64,000 nt of DNA from positions 1 to 64,000 of the forward strand of contig NZ_LWBP01000206.1 of the NCBI RefSeq assembly GCF_002078015.1, given 5' to 3'. The DNA is from Niastella populi. Its GTDB lineage: Bacteria > Bacteroidota > Bacteroidia > Chitinophagales > Chitinophagaceae. A model generated the notes under the pieces. That model had not been told where the DNA came from and did not search any database. It saw only the letters and a list, made by a program, of their open reading frames with translations. A program made the position numbers and the translations under genes. Positions 1 to 7,781 of this stretch are shown one piece after another. Every line of letters begins with the position of its first letter. The first letter of the stretch is position 1.

Positions 1-177
1 AATTTGTGGCCCGATACAGAGTTTACCATTTTTCGATCCTATAAAGATCAGGATATAAAAGGGAAACGAGACATCATTAATTTATTCACGCCACTATCTA
101 TAAACCGTGCTTCCGGAAAAATTAATTCCTTAAAGATCAATGAAACGCTAGCGCTGATTGTTGAATTCCGAAAATAA
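1..177 (+). CDS. C-terminal end of an unrecognised protein (cut by window edge)
   Basis: Frame 1 is open from the first base to a TAA at 175-177 and gives about 58 residues beginning NLWPDTEFTIFRSYKDQD and ending LALIVEFRK. I recognise no family. The start lies outside the window. The short gap (58 nt) and same orientation as the small gene at 236 suggest the two belong together. Composition is A/T-rich compared with the chromosomal genes further right, which fits an accessory region but does not prove it. Confidence 0.5.
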   Translation, partial: NLWPDTEFTIFRSYKDQDIKGKRDIINLFTPLSINRASGKINSLKINETLALIVEFRK

Positions 178-235
178 ATTTGATTTACATTTTTCGGTTC
201 TAACTATTAGTTATTTACAATAAAATAAAAACAAC

Positions 236-484
236 ATGAAACAGCTTCTATATGAAAATGCGAAAGATTTTTCACCGAGGAAAGTTTCAGCAGAGCTGGC
301 GGTAAGGATATTAAACCGCAATGGCATTCAGGTAAACAAGGAAAACGCTCAAATAATATTAGATTTCCTGTATCGCATTGCACAAACATTTAAAACCCAG
401 CATAAAGATAATTCTTGCAAACCTGAACCTATAAAGGAAATCGAACCCCTGGAATCAGCCTTCCTATTGGGTCCTATGTATTAA
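236..484 (+). CDS. Small 82-residue hypothetical protein
   Basis: The start is ATG and the product is 82 residues. The central part (about residues 10-52: FSPRKVSAELAVRILNRNG, then an ILDFLYRIAQ helix) looks like a compact two-helix soluble domain. The tail is Pro/Glu-rich and ends LLGPMY. I recall similar small proteins in Bacteroidota accessory DNA next to recombinase or mobilisation genes, but this is memory rather than a search. No signal peptide or membrane segment is visible. It lies just downstream of the tmRNA 3' end, a common integration point, so it may mark the edge of an element. Confidence 0.6.
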   Translation: MKQLLYENAKDFSPRKVSAELAVRILNRNGIQVNKENAQIILDFLYRIAQTFKTQHKDNSCKPEPIKEIEPLESAFLLGPMY

Positions 485-522
485 TAGCCAGAAAAAAATC
501 GTTCTCTAAAAAAACTCGAACC

Positions 523-543
523 CCGATTTTACATCCAAATCGG
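523..543. terminator. Small hairpin after the 82-residue gene
   Basis: CCGATTT and AAATCGG form a perfect 7-bp stem around a 7-nt loop, 38 nt after the stop at 484. The following sequence lacks a T-run, so termination is only possible. It may separate the small gene from the tmRNA that is read toward it. Confidence 0.3.
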
Positions 544-580
544 TGAGATAAATTAAAGATAATCAGGAGCTTGCTAAAAC

Positions 581-615
581 AAAAAAAGCGAATGATCAGA
601 TCTGACCATTCGCTT
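581..615 (-). terminator. Intrinsic terminator of tmRNA
   Basis: A near-perfect 30-nt palindrome (586-615), centred on AGATCT with outer arms AAGCGAATG/CATTCGCTT, is followed on the minus strand by seven T (587-581). It begins 4 nt after the tmRNA 3' end. The stem plus T-run is a textbook Rho-independent terminator. Confidence 0.85.
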
Positions 616-618
616 ACG

Positions 619-988
619 TGGAGGTGACCGGATTCGAACCGGTGTCCAAACATATTCTCCAAAAGCTTTCTACATGTTTATTCCGGCATTGTTTGTCGGG
701 AAATAGCAGGAGACGGACGAACCAATTATTTCCTTAGCTGGATAGTCTTATGCAACCGGCACAGCCTACGGTCGCAGCATTCTGTGTTTGTTTTTAAGTC
801 GGCGGCGGGGCGTGGTAACAGAACGACCTGCCCGGCGGCCCTAATGACTACTTAATCACTGATTAGGCAGCCATGGCAAATTGAGTATTGCCATTTGTGT
901 TTTGAATATTCAGATTAACGTGCTAATTATCCAACGCACGACATGCTTACACCTTCAAAGATCTACGCTGTCAAAACCATACACCCCC
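619..988 (-). ncRNA. ssrA: tmRNA (transfer-messenger RNA)
   Basis: The minus strand shows both halves of the alanyl-tRNA-like domain. The 5' end GGGGGTG (988-982) pairs with CACCTCC near the 3' end (one G-U pair), followed by discriminator A at 619. The T-arm ACCGG-TTCGAAT-CCGGT is intact. CCA is not encoded. The tag reading frame ends ...NTNGNTQFAMAA with TAA at 865-863, a hydrophobic end of the usual MAA/LAA type. Going back in frame, the first stop is a TAG, so the resume codon lies just after it and the tag is at most about 18-19 residues (VNLNIQNTNGNTQFAMAA or a little shorter). tmRNA with SmpB rescues stalled ribosomes and tags the nascent chains for proteolysis. Confidence 0.95.
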
Positions 989-994
989 AAAATA

Positions 995-1109
995 GTTTGT
1001 GGTTTGTAGTTTATTGTTTGTTGTTTTTTCCTCATTCGGGCGACCCTACTGCTTGCGGCCTTCCGAACGTTCGGCTAAACCTCAACGACGAACCACAACA
1101 TGCAAAACT
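995..1109. repeat. Degenerate GT-rich / AC-rich repeat arms upstream of tmRNA
   Basis: A tract of GTTTGTGG-like units (995-1025) is followed by a loosely complementary AACCACAAC-like tract (1083-1109). The first 31 bases match the tract at 12938-12968 with only two differences by eye, so this is a dispersed repeat and not simple sequence. The rest of the gap between tmRNA and rseP (1110-1242) shows no gene. The tract lies where the tmRNA promoter should be; I see no clear TTTG/TAnnTTTG pair. Confidence 0.6.
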
Positions 1110-1234
1110 AATGCAATTTCCCCGCTTCTGCCAACATTACACCGTTTACCCTTAAATTTTTCATTTACAATAACATATCGTCAGCCGCTGCTGACAAAAT
1201 TGATGTGGTCGGGTAACGTAATATGGGGCAGGAC

Positions 1235-1273
1235 AAAAAAACAACCCCGTCGCGGCTGTACCACAACGGGGTT
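1235..1273 (-). terminator. Intrinsic terminator downstream of rseP
   Basis: AACCCCGT and ACGGGGTT form a perfect 8-bp stem (1243-1250 with 1266-1273) around a 15-nt loop, followed on the minus strand by GTTTTTTT. It lies about 80 nt after the rseP stop. A hairpin with the same stem and a similar 15-nt loop occurs at 43522-43552. Confidence 0.8.
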
Positions 1274-1305
1274 TATTAGAAAAGATATTTTTAGCTTTTA
1301 CCTTT

Positions 1306-1350
1306 TGATTTTGGCTTTCAGCTTTGAGCCTTCAGCGTTCTGCGTTCCCC
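1306..1350. repeat. Degenerate repeat tract at the rseP stop
   Basis: Imperfect units of the type GCTTTCAGC, GCCTTCAGC and GCGTTCTGCGTT run up to the rseP stop codon. The 12-mer GCGTTCTGCGTT is the reverse complement of AACGCAGAACGC, whose core recurs at 2848-2858, 2944-2955 and about 7157-7168. Confidence 0.55.
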
Positions 1351-2712
1351 TTAGTGCTTAAATAAATATCGCCAGAAGTCAAGCCCCAGCGCATATGCCA
1401 TTACACCCAGCAACAATATCATACCCGCCATTTGCGCATACTCCATGAACTTATCGCCTGGCTTGCGGCCGGTAATGATCTCATACAGCGTGAACAAAAC
1501 GTGCCCGCCATCGAGGGCCGGTATGGGCAGAATGTTCATGAACGCAAGTACAATGCTCAACAGCGCGGTCATTGACCAGAAGCGCTCCCAATCCCACTCG
1601 GCGCCAAACATGTTACCGATAGTTAAAAAGCTGCCCAGCGATTCGCTGGCTTTTACTTCCTTACTGGTGAACAGCAGTTTGAAATTCTGTACGTTCATCA
1701 CCAGCATGCTCCAGCCTTTGGCCACACCTGCGGGCAATGATTCAAAGAAGGTATATTTCTTTACAGCGAAGTTGAGGAATTTCTGCGGCTGGCGGAAGAA
1801 GAACCCAATGCTGGCATCGGCGCCCAGTTTCACCTTTATATTGGCTGTATCTGTGTTGTTACGCAGTACGGTCAAAGTTACTTCCTGGTTCTTCAAGCTT
1901 TTCTTTTTATCGCTCAGTTCGAAGAAGGAACCTATAGGCTGTCCGTTCAGGCCAATGATCTGATCGTCTTTTTGCAGTGCGCCGGAAGTGAATTTTGCAT
2001 CCTTCATTACGCTGTCAACCACAGCGGGGAATTTGGGATATGCCAGCGGATCGCCCTTGCGTTTGATGAGCTGACTGATGGTGCCTTCCGGTACATTTAC
2101 ATCGATATTTTGTCCGGCCCTTATAACCTGAATGGTCTTTGCTTCGTTCAGGATAATATCGGTGCTCAGCCGGCTGAAATTTTCGATCTCATTACCATTT
2201 ACGGCTACGATCTTATCGCCATCCTGCAAACCGATGCTTTTTCCGAGGCTGTCTACATAAACACCATAGGTGGCATTTTTTGCAGGCAGGTATTCTTCAC
2301 CCCAATGCCACAGGATCATGGCGAATAAAAAGAAGCCTAGTATAAGGTTAACCGTAACACCGCCGATCATGATGATCAACCGTTGCCAGGGTTTCTTGCT
2401 GCGGAACTCCCAGGGCTGGGGAGGCATTTTCATTTGCTCCTTATCCATACTTTCGTCGATCATACCCGAGATCTTCACATAACCGCCCAATGGCAGCCAG
2501 CCGATACCGTAAACGGTATCGCCGATCTTCTTCTTCACCAGAGAAAACCAGGGATCAAAAAACAGATAGAACTTTTCAACCCTGCATTTAAACCATTTGG
2601 CGGGCAGAAAATGGCCCATCTCATGTAGTACAACAAGTATAGATAAGCATAATATTAATTGTCCGGCTTTTATACCTACTACAGCCCAATCTATTGCTAA
2701 CAATGTGATCAT
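1351..2712 (-). CDS. rseP: RIP metalloprotease RseP (site-2 protease)
   Basis: A 453-residue inner-membrane zinc protease that cuts transmembrane segments of substrates such as anti-sigma factors after a first periplasmic cut. The zinc motif HEMGH is at residues 30-34, inside the first membrane helix. The second catalytic motif, NILPIPALDGGH, lies near residues 393-405 in a later helix. Two PDZ-like regions lie between (around 125-210 and 210-300). Length and order match the family. The start is ATG. It is followed by a terminator and preceded by dxr on the same strand, a common pairing of envelope and isoprenoid genes. The stop codon lies beside a degenerate repeat tract (1310-1350). Confidence 0.96.
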   Translation of the reverse strand: MITLLAIDWAVVGIKAGQLILCLSILVVLHEMGHFLPAKWFKCRVEKFYLFFDPWFSLVKKKIGDTVYGIGWLPLGGYVKISGMIDESMDKEQMKMPPQPWEFRSKKPWQRLIIMIGGVTVNLILGFFLFAMILWHWGEEYLPAKNATYGVYVDSLGKSIGLQDGDKIVAVNGNEIENFSRLSTDIILNEAKTIQVIRAGQNIDVNVPEGTISQLIKRKGDPLAYPKFPAVVDSVMKDAKFTSGALQKDDQIIGLNGQPIGSFFELSDKKKSLKNQEVTLTVLRNNTDTANIKVKLGADASIGFFFRQPQKFLNFAVKKYTFFESLPAGVAKGWSMLVMNVQNFKLLFTSKEVKASESLGSFLTIGNMFGAEWDWERFWSMTALLSIVLAFMNILPIPALDGGHVLFTLYEIITGRKPGDKFMEYAQMAGMILLLGVMAYALGLDFWRYLFKH

Positions 2713-2817
2713 ATTAACGCTAAATACGCGGTGTGTTTATTTTAAAATACGCTCAAAATATCGAATAATCCCGCAATTCGGTTAACCGTTCACAAAAATT
2801 CCATAATTATTAACCGA

Positions 2818-2957
2818 AATAGGCTGAAGGCTGAACGCTTAAGGCTTAACGCAGAACGTCAGTTCCTCCATTTCCAGCCATAAAAGCATTTGCAACCACC
2901 TGCAGGTGCAGCATTCAGGTTTTGCTTCCGCGTTCTGCTTTCCGCGTTCTGCGTTAC
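2818..2957. repeat. Inverted pair of degenerate repeat tracts between rseP and dxr
   Basis: The left arm (2818-2858) has GGCTGAA/CGCTTAA/CGCAGAACG units. The right arm (about 2924-2957) has CGCGTTCTGC units, the complementary sense. TAACGCAGAACG in the left arm is matched exactly in inverse in the right arm. The right arm starts directly at the dxr stop codon (TAG at 2960-2958). The 65 nt between the arms show no gene. Confidence 0.6.
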
Positions 2958-4127
2958 CTACAATTTTAACAGTGAGGCAGCAAAATTACGGGCCTCCCCA
3001 TCGCTTTCAAAATATTCTTCCAGCGTGGGTTTCTCTATGACCGGCACATGTTGTAGTGTTCGTTCAATGAGATCGGTCATATCTAAAAAACCAATACGAT
3101 TGCGTAAAAATGCGAATACGGCAATTTCATTGGCGGCATTCAATACGCAGGGCTGGTTTCCTCCCCTGAACAGGGCTTCCGTGGCCAGCACCAGGTTACG
3201 GAATGTTTTGGTATCGGGCTCCTCGAATGTAAGCTGGCTGGGACTTTTGAAATTATACCGGGGAAACTGATTGGGTATGCGGTGCGGAAAAGCCAGGGCA
3301 TACTGAATCGGCAGTTTCATATCGGGCAAACCCATCTGGGCTTTTATACTGCCATCTTCAAACTGAACGAGGCTATGTATAATACTTTGCGGATGAACAA
3401 GTACCTGTACCTGATCGGGGCCCAGGTCGAATAACCAGCGGGCTTCGATCATCTCGAGCCCTTTGTTCATCAGCGTGGCTGAATCGATGGTGATCTTGGC
3501 GCCCATTTGCCAGTTGGGATGCTGCAGCGCGTGATCGCGCTTTACATTCACCAGGTAATTGGGTTTCTTGCCAAGGAACGGACCGCCGCTCGCGGTTAAG
3601 ATCACTTTCTCGATCTTGTTGCGGGTTTCGCCAACAAGGCACTGGAATATGGCTGAATGTTCCGAATCTACGGGAATGACAGGCACTCTTTTTTCGATGG
3701 CCTTCTGCATTACGATATCACCGGCCACTACCAGCGTTTCCTTATTGGCCAGCGCAATGGCCTTACCGCTTTCGAGCGCGCATAGCGTAGGGCGTAAGCC
3801 GGCAAAACCAACGATGGCAGCCAGCATCATGTCGTAACAATCCATACCCGCCACATCTTCCAGCGCTTTTTCGCCCGCAAATACTTTTACATCGGTATGT
3901 GATAAAGCGTCTTTTACAATGGGATACTTCCTGTCGTCACCTATTACGACAATATTCGGGTTGAACTGCAATGCCTGTTTTATCAATAACTCCTCGTTAC
4001 TGAATGCAGTAAGTATTTCAGCAGTGAATTTATCGGTATTGGCGGCTATTACTTCCAACGCCTGACAGCCAATTGAGCCTGTTGAGCCAAATATTGCTAT
4101 ACGTCTCTGTGGAAAACTGTTCGACAT
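2958..4127 (-). CDS. dxr: 1-deoxy-D-xylulose 5-phosphate reductoisomerase
   Basis: A 389-residue cytosolic enzyme that converts DXP to 2-C-methyl-D-erythritol 4-phosphate with NADPH, the committed step of the MEP isoprenoid pathway. The N-terminal Rossmann motif GSTGSIGCQALEVI begins near residue 14. The central region has NKETLV and PVDSEHSAIFQCL (metal and substrate site) and the flexible-loop motif SGGPFLG. The C-terminal helical domain contains LNAANEIAVFAFL. Length is as usual for the family. The start is ATG at 4127. It is upstream of rseP on the same strand, separated by a repeat-bearing gap of 245 nt. Confidence 0.97.
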   Translation of the reverse strand: MSNSFPQRRIAIFGSTGSIGCQALEVIAANTDKFTAEILTAFSNEELLIKQALQFNPNIVVIGDDRKYPIVKDALSHTDVKVFAGEKALEDVAGMDCYDMMLAAIVGFAGLRPTLCALESGKAIALANKETLVVAGDIVMQKAIEKRVPVIPVDSEHSAIFQCLVGETRNKIEKVILTASGGPFLGKKPNYLVNVKRDHALQHPNWQMGAKITIDSATLMNKGLEMIEARWLFDLGPDQVQVLVHPQSIIHSLVQFEDGSIKAQMGLPDMKLPIQYALAFPHRIPNQFPRYNFKSPSQLTFEEPDTKTFRNLVLATEALFRGGNQPCVLNAANEIAVFAFLRNRIGFLDMTDLIERTLQHVPVIEKPTLEEYFESDGEARNFAASLLKL

Positions 4128-4183
4128 GTTCCGGTTTCAATAATTAGTTTTAGTAAGCTAAATCAGACGCCTTAACGTTAAAA

Positions 4184-5677
4184 CTACTCTACATATTTTT
4201 CGAGTGCCGATGCAATATTGCGGTCATTGCTTAACCGCGGCACTTTATTCTGACCGCCTAATTTACCAATGGATTTCATATAGTCGATGAACCCATGCTT
4301 CTTAACCGGGCGAATATGTAATGGTAACAATATATTGCCAGTGATCAGGTCGTTATAATAAATGTTCCTGTTGCGTAAATTAACGTCAACCTTTTCTGCA
4401 AACCGTTCGAGGTTGTGGGGTTTATTTTCAAACTCAATGAACCACTCATGGTACGATTTGCCTTTACCCTGTGTTATCATGGGCGCCACGGTGAACTCTG
4501 TAATATGAACGCCTTCTTCTTCTGCAGCCCTGATGAGGCTTTGTTCAACTTCCTCTCCTATTACGTGCTCGCCGAATGCCGAAATAAAATGTTTGATGCG
4601 GCCTGTTACCACCAGCCTGTACGGGTTGGTTGAAACAAATTTAACCGTATCGCCGATATTATAACCCCATAAACCGGCATTGCTGTTGACGATAAGGGCA
4701 TAATTCTCGCCCACTTTCACATCTTTCAGCGATAAACGCGTTGGGTTGGCATTGAATATTTCACCGGCAGGAACAAACTCAAAGAATATGCCGCTGTTCG
4801 TATTAAGCAATAAACCTTCTGCATCCTGTGAATCCTGGAACGCCATAAAACCTTCCGATGCAGGGAATGTTTCAATAGCAGCTACTTTTCCACCGATGCT
4901 TTCGAACAATTTGTTCCTGTAGGGTTCAAAGTTTACGCCGCCATGCACCAGTACCGAAAAATTAGGGAAGATCTCTTTGATCTTTTTTCCTGTTTTCTCG
5001 TTCAACCGGTCGAAATACATTTGCGCCCATGGTGGAATACCACTTATGAGGGTCATATCCTGGTTAATGGTTTCCGCAACAATTTTATCGAGCTTGGTTT
5101 CCCAGTCATCGATGCAATTGGTTTCGTATGACGGCAGTTGATTTTTGCGCAGGTAACTGGGCACATGATGGTTCACGATACCGCTTAAACGGCCGGTAGG
5201 AATTCCGCCAATGCGTTCCAGTTCGGGCGAACCCGATAAAAAGATCATTTTACCATCGGTGAAGTTGGTATTTCCCGATTCGGCAATATAACATAACAGG
5301 GCATTGCGTGCCGTGTTGATATGATTGTCGATACTTTCTTTGCTGATGGGAATATACTTTACACCGCTCGTAGTGCCGGAGGTTTTTGCCAGGTAAATGG
5401 GCAGGCCTTTCCAAAGCACATTATGTTTGCCTTCCTTTATCTTTTCTATATAGGGCTTGAACTGTTCGTAATCGCGAATGGGTACGGCCTGTACATATTC
5501 TTCATGCACGTTGATTTCCGGTAAACGGTGATCTTTACCAAACTCAGTAGCCTTACCTGTTTTAAGCAGCTCTTTCAGGATGTTTTCCTGGTCAGCTACT
5601 GCAGTGGTCATGCCCTTTTTTATGCCTTTATATACGTAATGGGCAAATGGTTTTGCCAGAAACGATTTTATTTTCAT
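4184..5677 (-). CDS. GH3 auxin-responsive-promoter family protein (acyl-adenylating)
   Basis: 497 residues with the adenylate-forming (ANL) fold of the GH3 family. The phosphate-binding loop AKTSGTTSGVKYIPIS lies near residue 95, and a later FGEHVIGEEVEQ segment is typical of the C-terminal part. Plant GH3 enzymes conjugate amino acids to acyl acids. Bacterial members are common in Bacteroidota but their substrate is not established, so only acyl adenylation can be inferred. No signal peptide is seen, so it is probably cytosolic. The start is ATG. It lies 56 nt upstream of dxr on the same strand and may be co-transcribed. Confidence 0.9.
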   Translation of the reverse strand: MKIKSFLAKPFAHYVYKGIKKGMTTAVADQENILKELLKTGKATEFGKDHRLPEINVHEEYVQAVPIRDYEQFKPYIEKIKEGKHNVLWKGLPIYLAKTSGTTSGVKYIPISKESIDNHINTARNALLCYIAESGNTNFTDGKMIFLSGSPELERIGGIPTGRLSGIVNHHVPSYLRKNQLPSYETNCIDDWETKLDKIVAETINQDMTLISGIPPWAQMYFDRLNEKTGKKIKEIFPNFSVLVHGGVNFEPYRNKLFESIGGKVAAIETFPASEGFMAFQDSQDAEGLLLNTNSGIFFEFVPAGEIFNANPTRLSLKDVKVGENYALIVNSNAGLWGYNIGDTVKFVSTNPYRLVVTGRIKHFISAFGEHVIGEEVEQSLIRAAEEEGVHITEFTVAPMITQGKGKSYHEWFIEFENKPHNLERFAEKVDVNLRNRNIYYNDLITGNILLPLHIRPVKKHGFIDYMKSIGKLGGQNKVPRLSNDRNIASALEKYVE

Positions 5678-6064
5678 TGAATCCCGTATTCCATCGTTAG
5701 GAAAAACAAACCTACGTCAATTAGTGATATGCGCAAAGACTGATTTAGGGTAATTGACGCAAAGCTATTATTAACTCGTTCACTGCCTGATTGTTCGCCA
5801 ACCCGGTTGTTAAAAAACCATTAGAACCGGGTACCAGTTACTGGTTACCGGTTTCCGGATGCCGGATAACCGGTAACAGGCATCATTAAGACAGCCGGAT
5901 ATTATATATAATAATATAGCCTCAAATGCTAAACCGGTGTTTGCTTGGGGCATAAACGATTAACAATCAATATTTCTTACTAATTTGCCCGAAAATCGGG
6001 TACTTTTCCCCTGAAAATTGAAAAAAAAGTAGCGTTAATGCCTTCACAATCTGGTGCAAACCCT
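5678..6064. other. Divergent gap between the GH3 gene and rplU
   Basis: No gene is seen. At 5845-5876 there is an imperfect palindrome (TTACCGGTTTCCGG against CCGGATAACCGGTAA, one-base offset) embedded in a tract of degenerate ACCGGTTAC-like units (about 5826-5880). A related fragment is at about 36317-36343. Confidence 0.5.
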
Positions 6065-6072
6065 TACCTTTG
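6065..6072 (+). promoter_or_regulatory. Probable -7 box of the rplU promoter
   Basis: TACCTTTG fits the Bacteroidota -7 consensus TAnnTTTG and is followed by the usual CA. It lies 22 nt before the rplU ATG. No clear TTTG is seen at the -33 position. Confidence 0.5.
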
Positions 6073-6093
6073 CACTCCTAATTTTGGAAACCT

Positions 6094-6396
6094 ATGTTTG
6101 CAATAGTTAAAATCGCCGGACAACAATTTAAGGTTCAAAAGGACCAAACTTTATTTGTACCGCGTGTGGACGGTAAAGCCGGAGACAATGTGGAATTTTC
6201 TGAGATTCTCCTGTTAGATGATTCAGGTAAACTGTCAGTAGGCAGTGCTGTAAAAGGTGCTGTAAAGGCTGAGATCCTCGACCAGGTACAAGGCGATAAA
6301 GTGATCGCTTTTAAAATGAAAAGAAGGAAAGGTTTCCGCAAAAAGCACGGTCATCGCACACACTACACAAAAATTAAAGTAACAGCAATCGCTTAA
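6094..6396 (+). CDS. rplU: 50S ribosomal protein L21
   Basis: 100 residues, the normal size for bacterial L21. It starts MFAIVKIAGQQFKV, the conserved beginning of the family, and carries the basic rRNA-binding segment KMKRRKGFRKKHGHRTHYT near the end. It binds 23S rRNA in the large subunit. rpmA follows 148 nt later on the same strand, the near-universal pairing. The gap between them holds several GATC/AGATCT words but no gene. Confidence 0.98.
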   Translation: MFAIVKIAGQQFKVQKDQTLFVPRVDGKAGDNVEFSEILLLDDSGKLSVGSAVKGAVKAEILDQVQGDKVIAFKMKRRKGFRKKHGHRTHYTKIKVTAIA

Positions 6397-6544
6397 TTTA
6401 TTCCCGATCGCAGATCTCAGATCTTTGGTTCAACGTAATAGTTAATTCAGGTTTGAGATCGGCTTTATGGAATACATGTAGCAGTTGTTAACTGGTTTTT
6501 GAGTTTTAAATAAGTATTATTCAAAATTTTTCAAACAATCTACC

Positions 6545-6802
6545 ATGGCACATAAAAAAGGGGAAGGCAGTGTAAAGAACGGTCGCGACTCACAAAGCAA
6601 ACGCCTTGGCGTTAAGATCTACGGTGGTCAGTCTGCTATTGCAGGTAACATCATCGTTCGTCAACGTGGCACTGTGTATCATCCCGGAAAAAATGTTGGT
6701 ATCGGAAGAGACTACACCATTTTCGCTTTGACTGATGGTGTTGTTGAATTCAGAAAGACCAAAAACGATAAAACTATCGTTAGCGTAGCATCGGTTGCAT
6801 AA
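6545..6802 (+). CDS. rpmA: 50S ribosomal protein L27
   Basis: 85 residues beginning [24 protein letters not shown]. This corresponds to the canonical [22 protein letters not shown] start, whose tail reaches the peptidyl-transferase centre. No N-terminal leader of the Firmicutes type is present. Length is typical. It is second in the rplU-rpmA unit. A 9-bp A/T-rich stem follows (6825-6847). Confidence 0.98.
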   Translation: MAHKKGEGSVKNGRDSQSKRLGVKIYGGQSAIAGNIIVRQRGTVYHPGKNVGIGRDYTIFALTDGVVEFRKTKNDKTIVSVASVA

Positions 6803-6824
6803 GCATGTTAAGTGTATAGTGATT

Positions 6825-6847
6825 TTTTTTCACAAAAAGTGAAAAAA
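6825..6847 (+). terminator. Possible weak terminator after rpmA
   Basis: TTTTTTCAC and GTGAAAAAA form a perfect 9-bp stem around a loop of five A. The stem is mostly A-T and no long T-run follows, so this is a weak call. Confidence 0.35.
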
Positions 6848-6857
6848 GTTTTGGCGG

Positions 6858-6886
6858 TTTGAAATTAGTTTTTATTTTTACACTTG
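6858..6886 (+). promoter_or_regulatory. Probable promoter of the small basic protein
   Basis: TTTG at 6858-6861 is followed after 17 nt by TACACTTG (6879-6886), one base from the Bacteroidota -7 consensus TAnnTTTG. It lies 38 nt before the ATG at 6925. Confidence 0.45.
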
Positions 6887-6924
6887 TTAAATTCTATTTT
6901 ACTAACCGTTAAATTCACAAAAAC

Positions 6925-7017
6925 ATGGCAACTAAGAAAAAAGCTGCAAAAAAAGCTGCTAAGAAAGCCGCAAAGAAAGCTGCTCCAAAGAAAAAGAAAG
7001 CTGCAAAGAAGAAATAA
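6925..7017 (+). CDS. 30-residue lysine/alanine-rich basic protein
   Basis: ATG to TAA gives 30 residues made almost only of Lys and Ala with one Thr and one Pro (starts MATKKKAAKKAAKKAA, ends KKAAKKK). This matches the C-terminal tail of histone H1 or of bacterial H1-like nucleoid proteins without any globular part. It has its own plausible promoter (6858-6886) and a strong terminator (7048-7075), so it looks like a real monocistronic gene. A role in binding DNA or RNA is inferred from charge only. It is too short for most gene finders. Confidence 0.7.
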   Translation: MATKKKAAKKAAKKAAKKAAPKKKKAAKKK

Positions 7018-7047
7018 CTTCGGCTTCTTGGAAAGCAAAAAATATCA

Positions 7048-7075
7048 AAGTCCCGAATTACTTCGGGACTTTTTT
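7048..7075 (+). terminator. Intrinsic terminator of the small basic protein
   Basis: AAGTCCCGAA and TTCGGGACTT form a 10-bp stem with a 4-nt loop, followed directly by T residues. It begins 31 nt after the stop codon. Confidence 0.88.
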
Positions 7076-7095
7076 AATGCCCCTAATACGCCGGA

Positions 7096-7172
7096 TGCTT
7101 AACGCTTCACGCTGAAAGCTTCACGCGGAACGCGGAACACTAAAGGCAGAACGCAACACGCAGAACGCAATA
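7096..7172. repeat. Degenerate GAACGC/CACGC repeat tract
   Basis: Imperfect units such as GCTTAACGC, TTCACGC, GGAACGCGG and GCAGAACGC follow one another. The CGCAGAACGC core also occurs at 2849-2858 and, inverted, at 1335-1346 and 2944-2955. The rest of the gap up to pyc (7173-7781) shows no gene, RNA or clear promoter. Confidence 0.55.
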
Positions 7173-7781
7173 CCCTCAAAGCGGCATTCCAAAGCTTCCC
7201 GGCACTGTCACTACATCGCTCCCAACCCTGAAACCCGCTCCCAGCCTGCATTTCATGCGAACGAAAAATAGCCAACGGGAAACGTTTATCATATCGCCCC
7301 CAACGTTTATTAATTACCCGATGATCCTGCTTCGCAAAAAAAATTCGCCACCGCCCGTTGCCATTAATTACAACGCCTGCATCAATTCTTCATTCCATGC
7401 CTGGGCACTGGCCAACAGTATCAACATCACAGCATCATGAATAAAACTTTGCGGTAAGGCCCGGAACGATCAGCGCTTAACCACCTTAAAGTAAAGAAAG
7501 GCAATCCGCCTGTTCCGTTTTTCTTATTTTTACACTGTATTAAGCATCTCTCTTCCTGTTTTAATATGCCTGTTTAAAACCAACTACCTCCTGCAGCCCT
7601 GGTACCATTTTTTTAATGTCACATGTGAACCGGTAGTCATCATACTTCGCACCCTTTGTACGGATGTATGATATTACGTTGTTTTAGCGTGCGCCGCTCA
7701 TGAAGAGCGACCCACCCCATGCCCTGAGCATTCATTGGATTCCATTATCGATATACAAAACAAAAACTACAACTGCTTGAC

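Noticed and set aside
515-545. Sequence ACTCGAACCCCGATTT...AAATCGGTGAG as a tRNA or tmRNA 3' remnant (attachment site)
   Set aside because: Only a few bases resemble a T-arm and the hairpin geometry is wrong; no alignment with the tmRNA 3' end over more than about 6 bases.
999-1361. Open frames of 70 and 120 codons between tmRNA and rseP
   Set aside because: They run through repeat tracts and the rseP terminator, have no family resemblance and no initiation signal.
3373-3642. Arg-rich 89-codon frame within dxr
   Set aside because: Same strand but another frame of dxr; no family features; a shadow of codon usage.
7255-7440. 61-codon frame before pyc
   Set aside because: No recognisable protein features, low-complexity composition and no promoter or ribosome site; likely chance.
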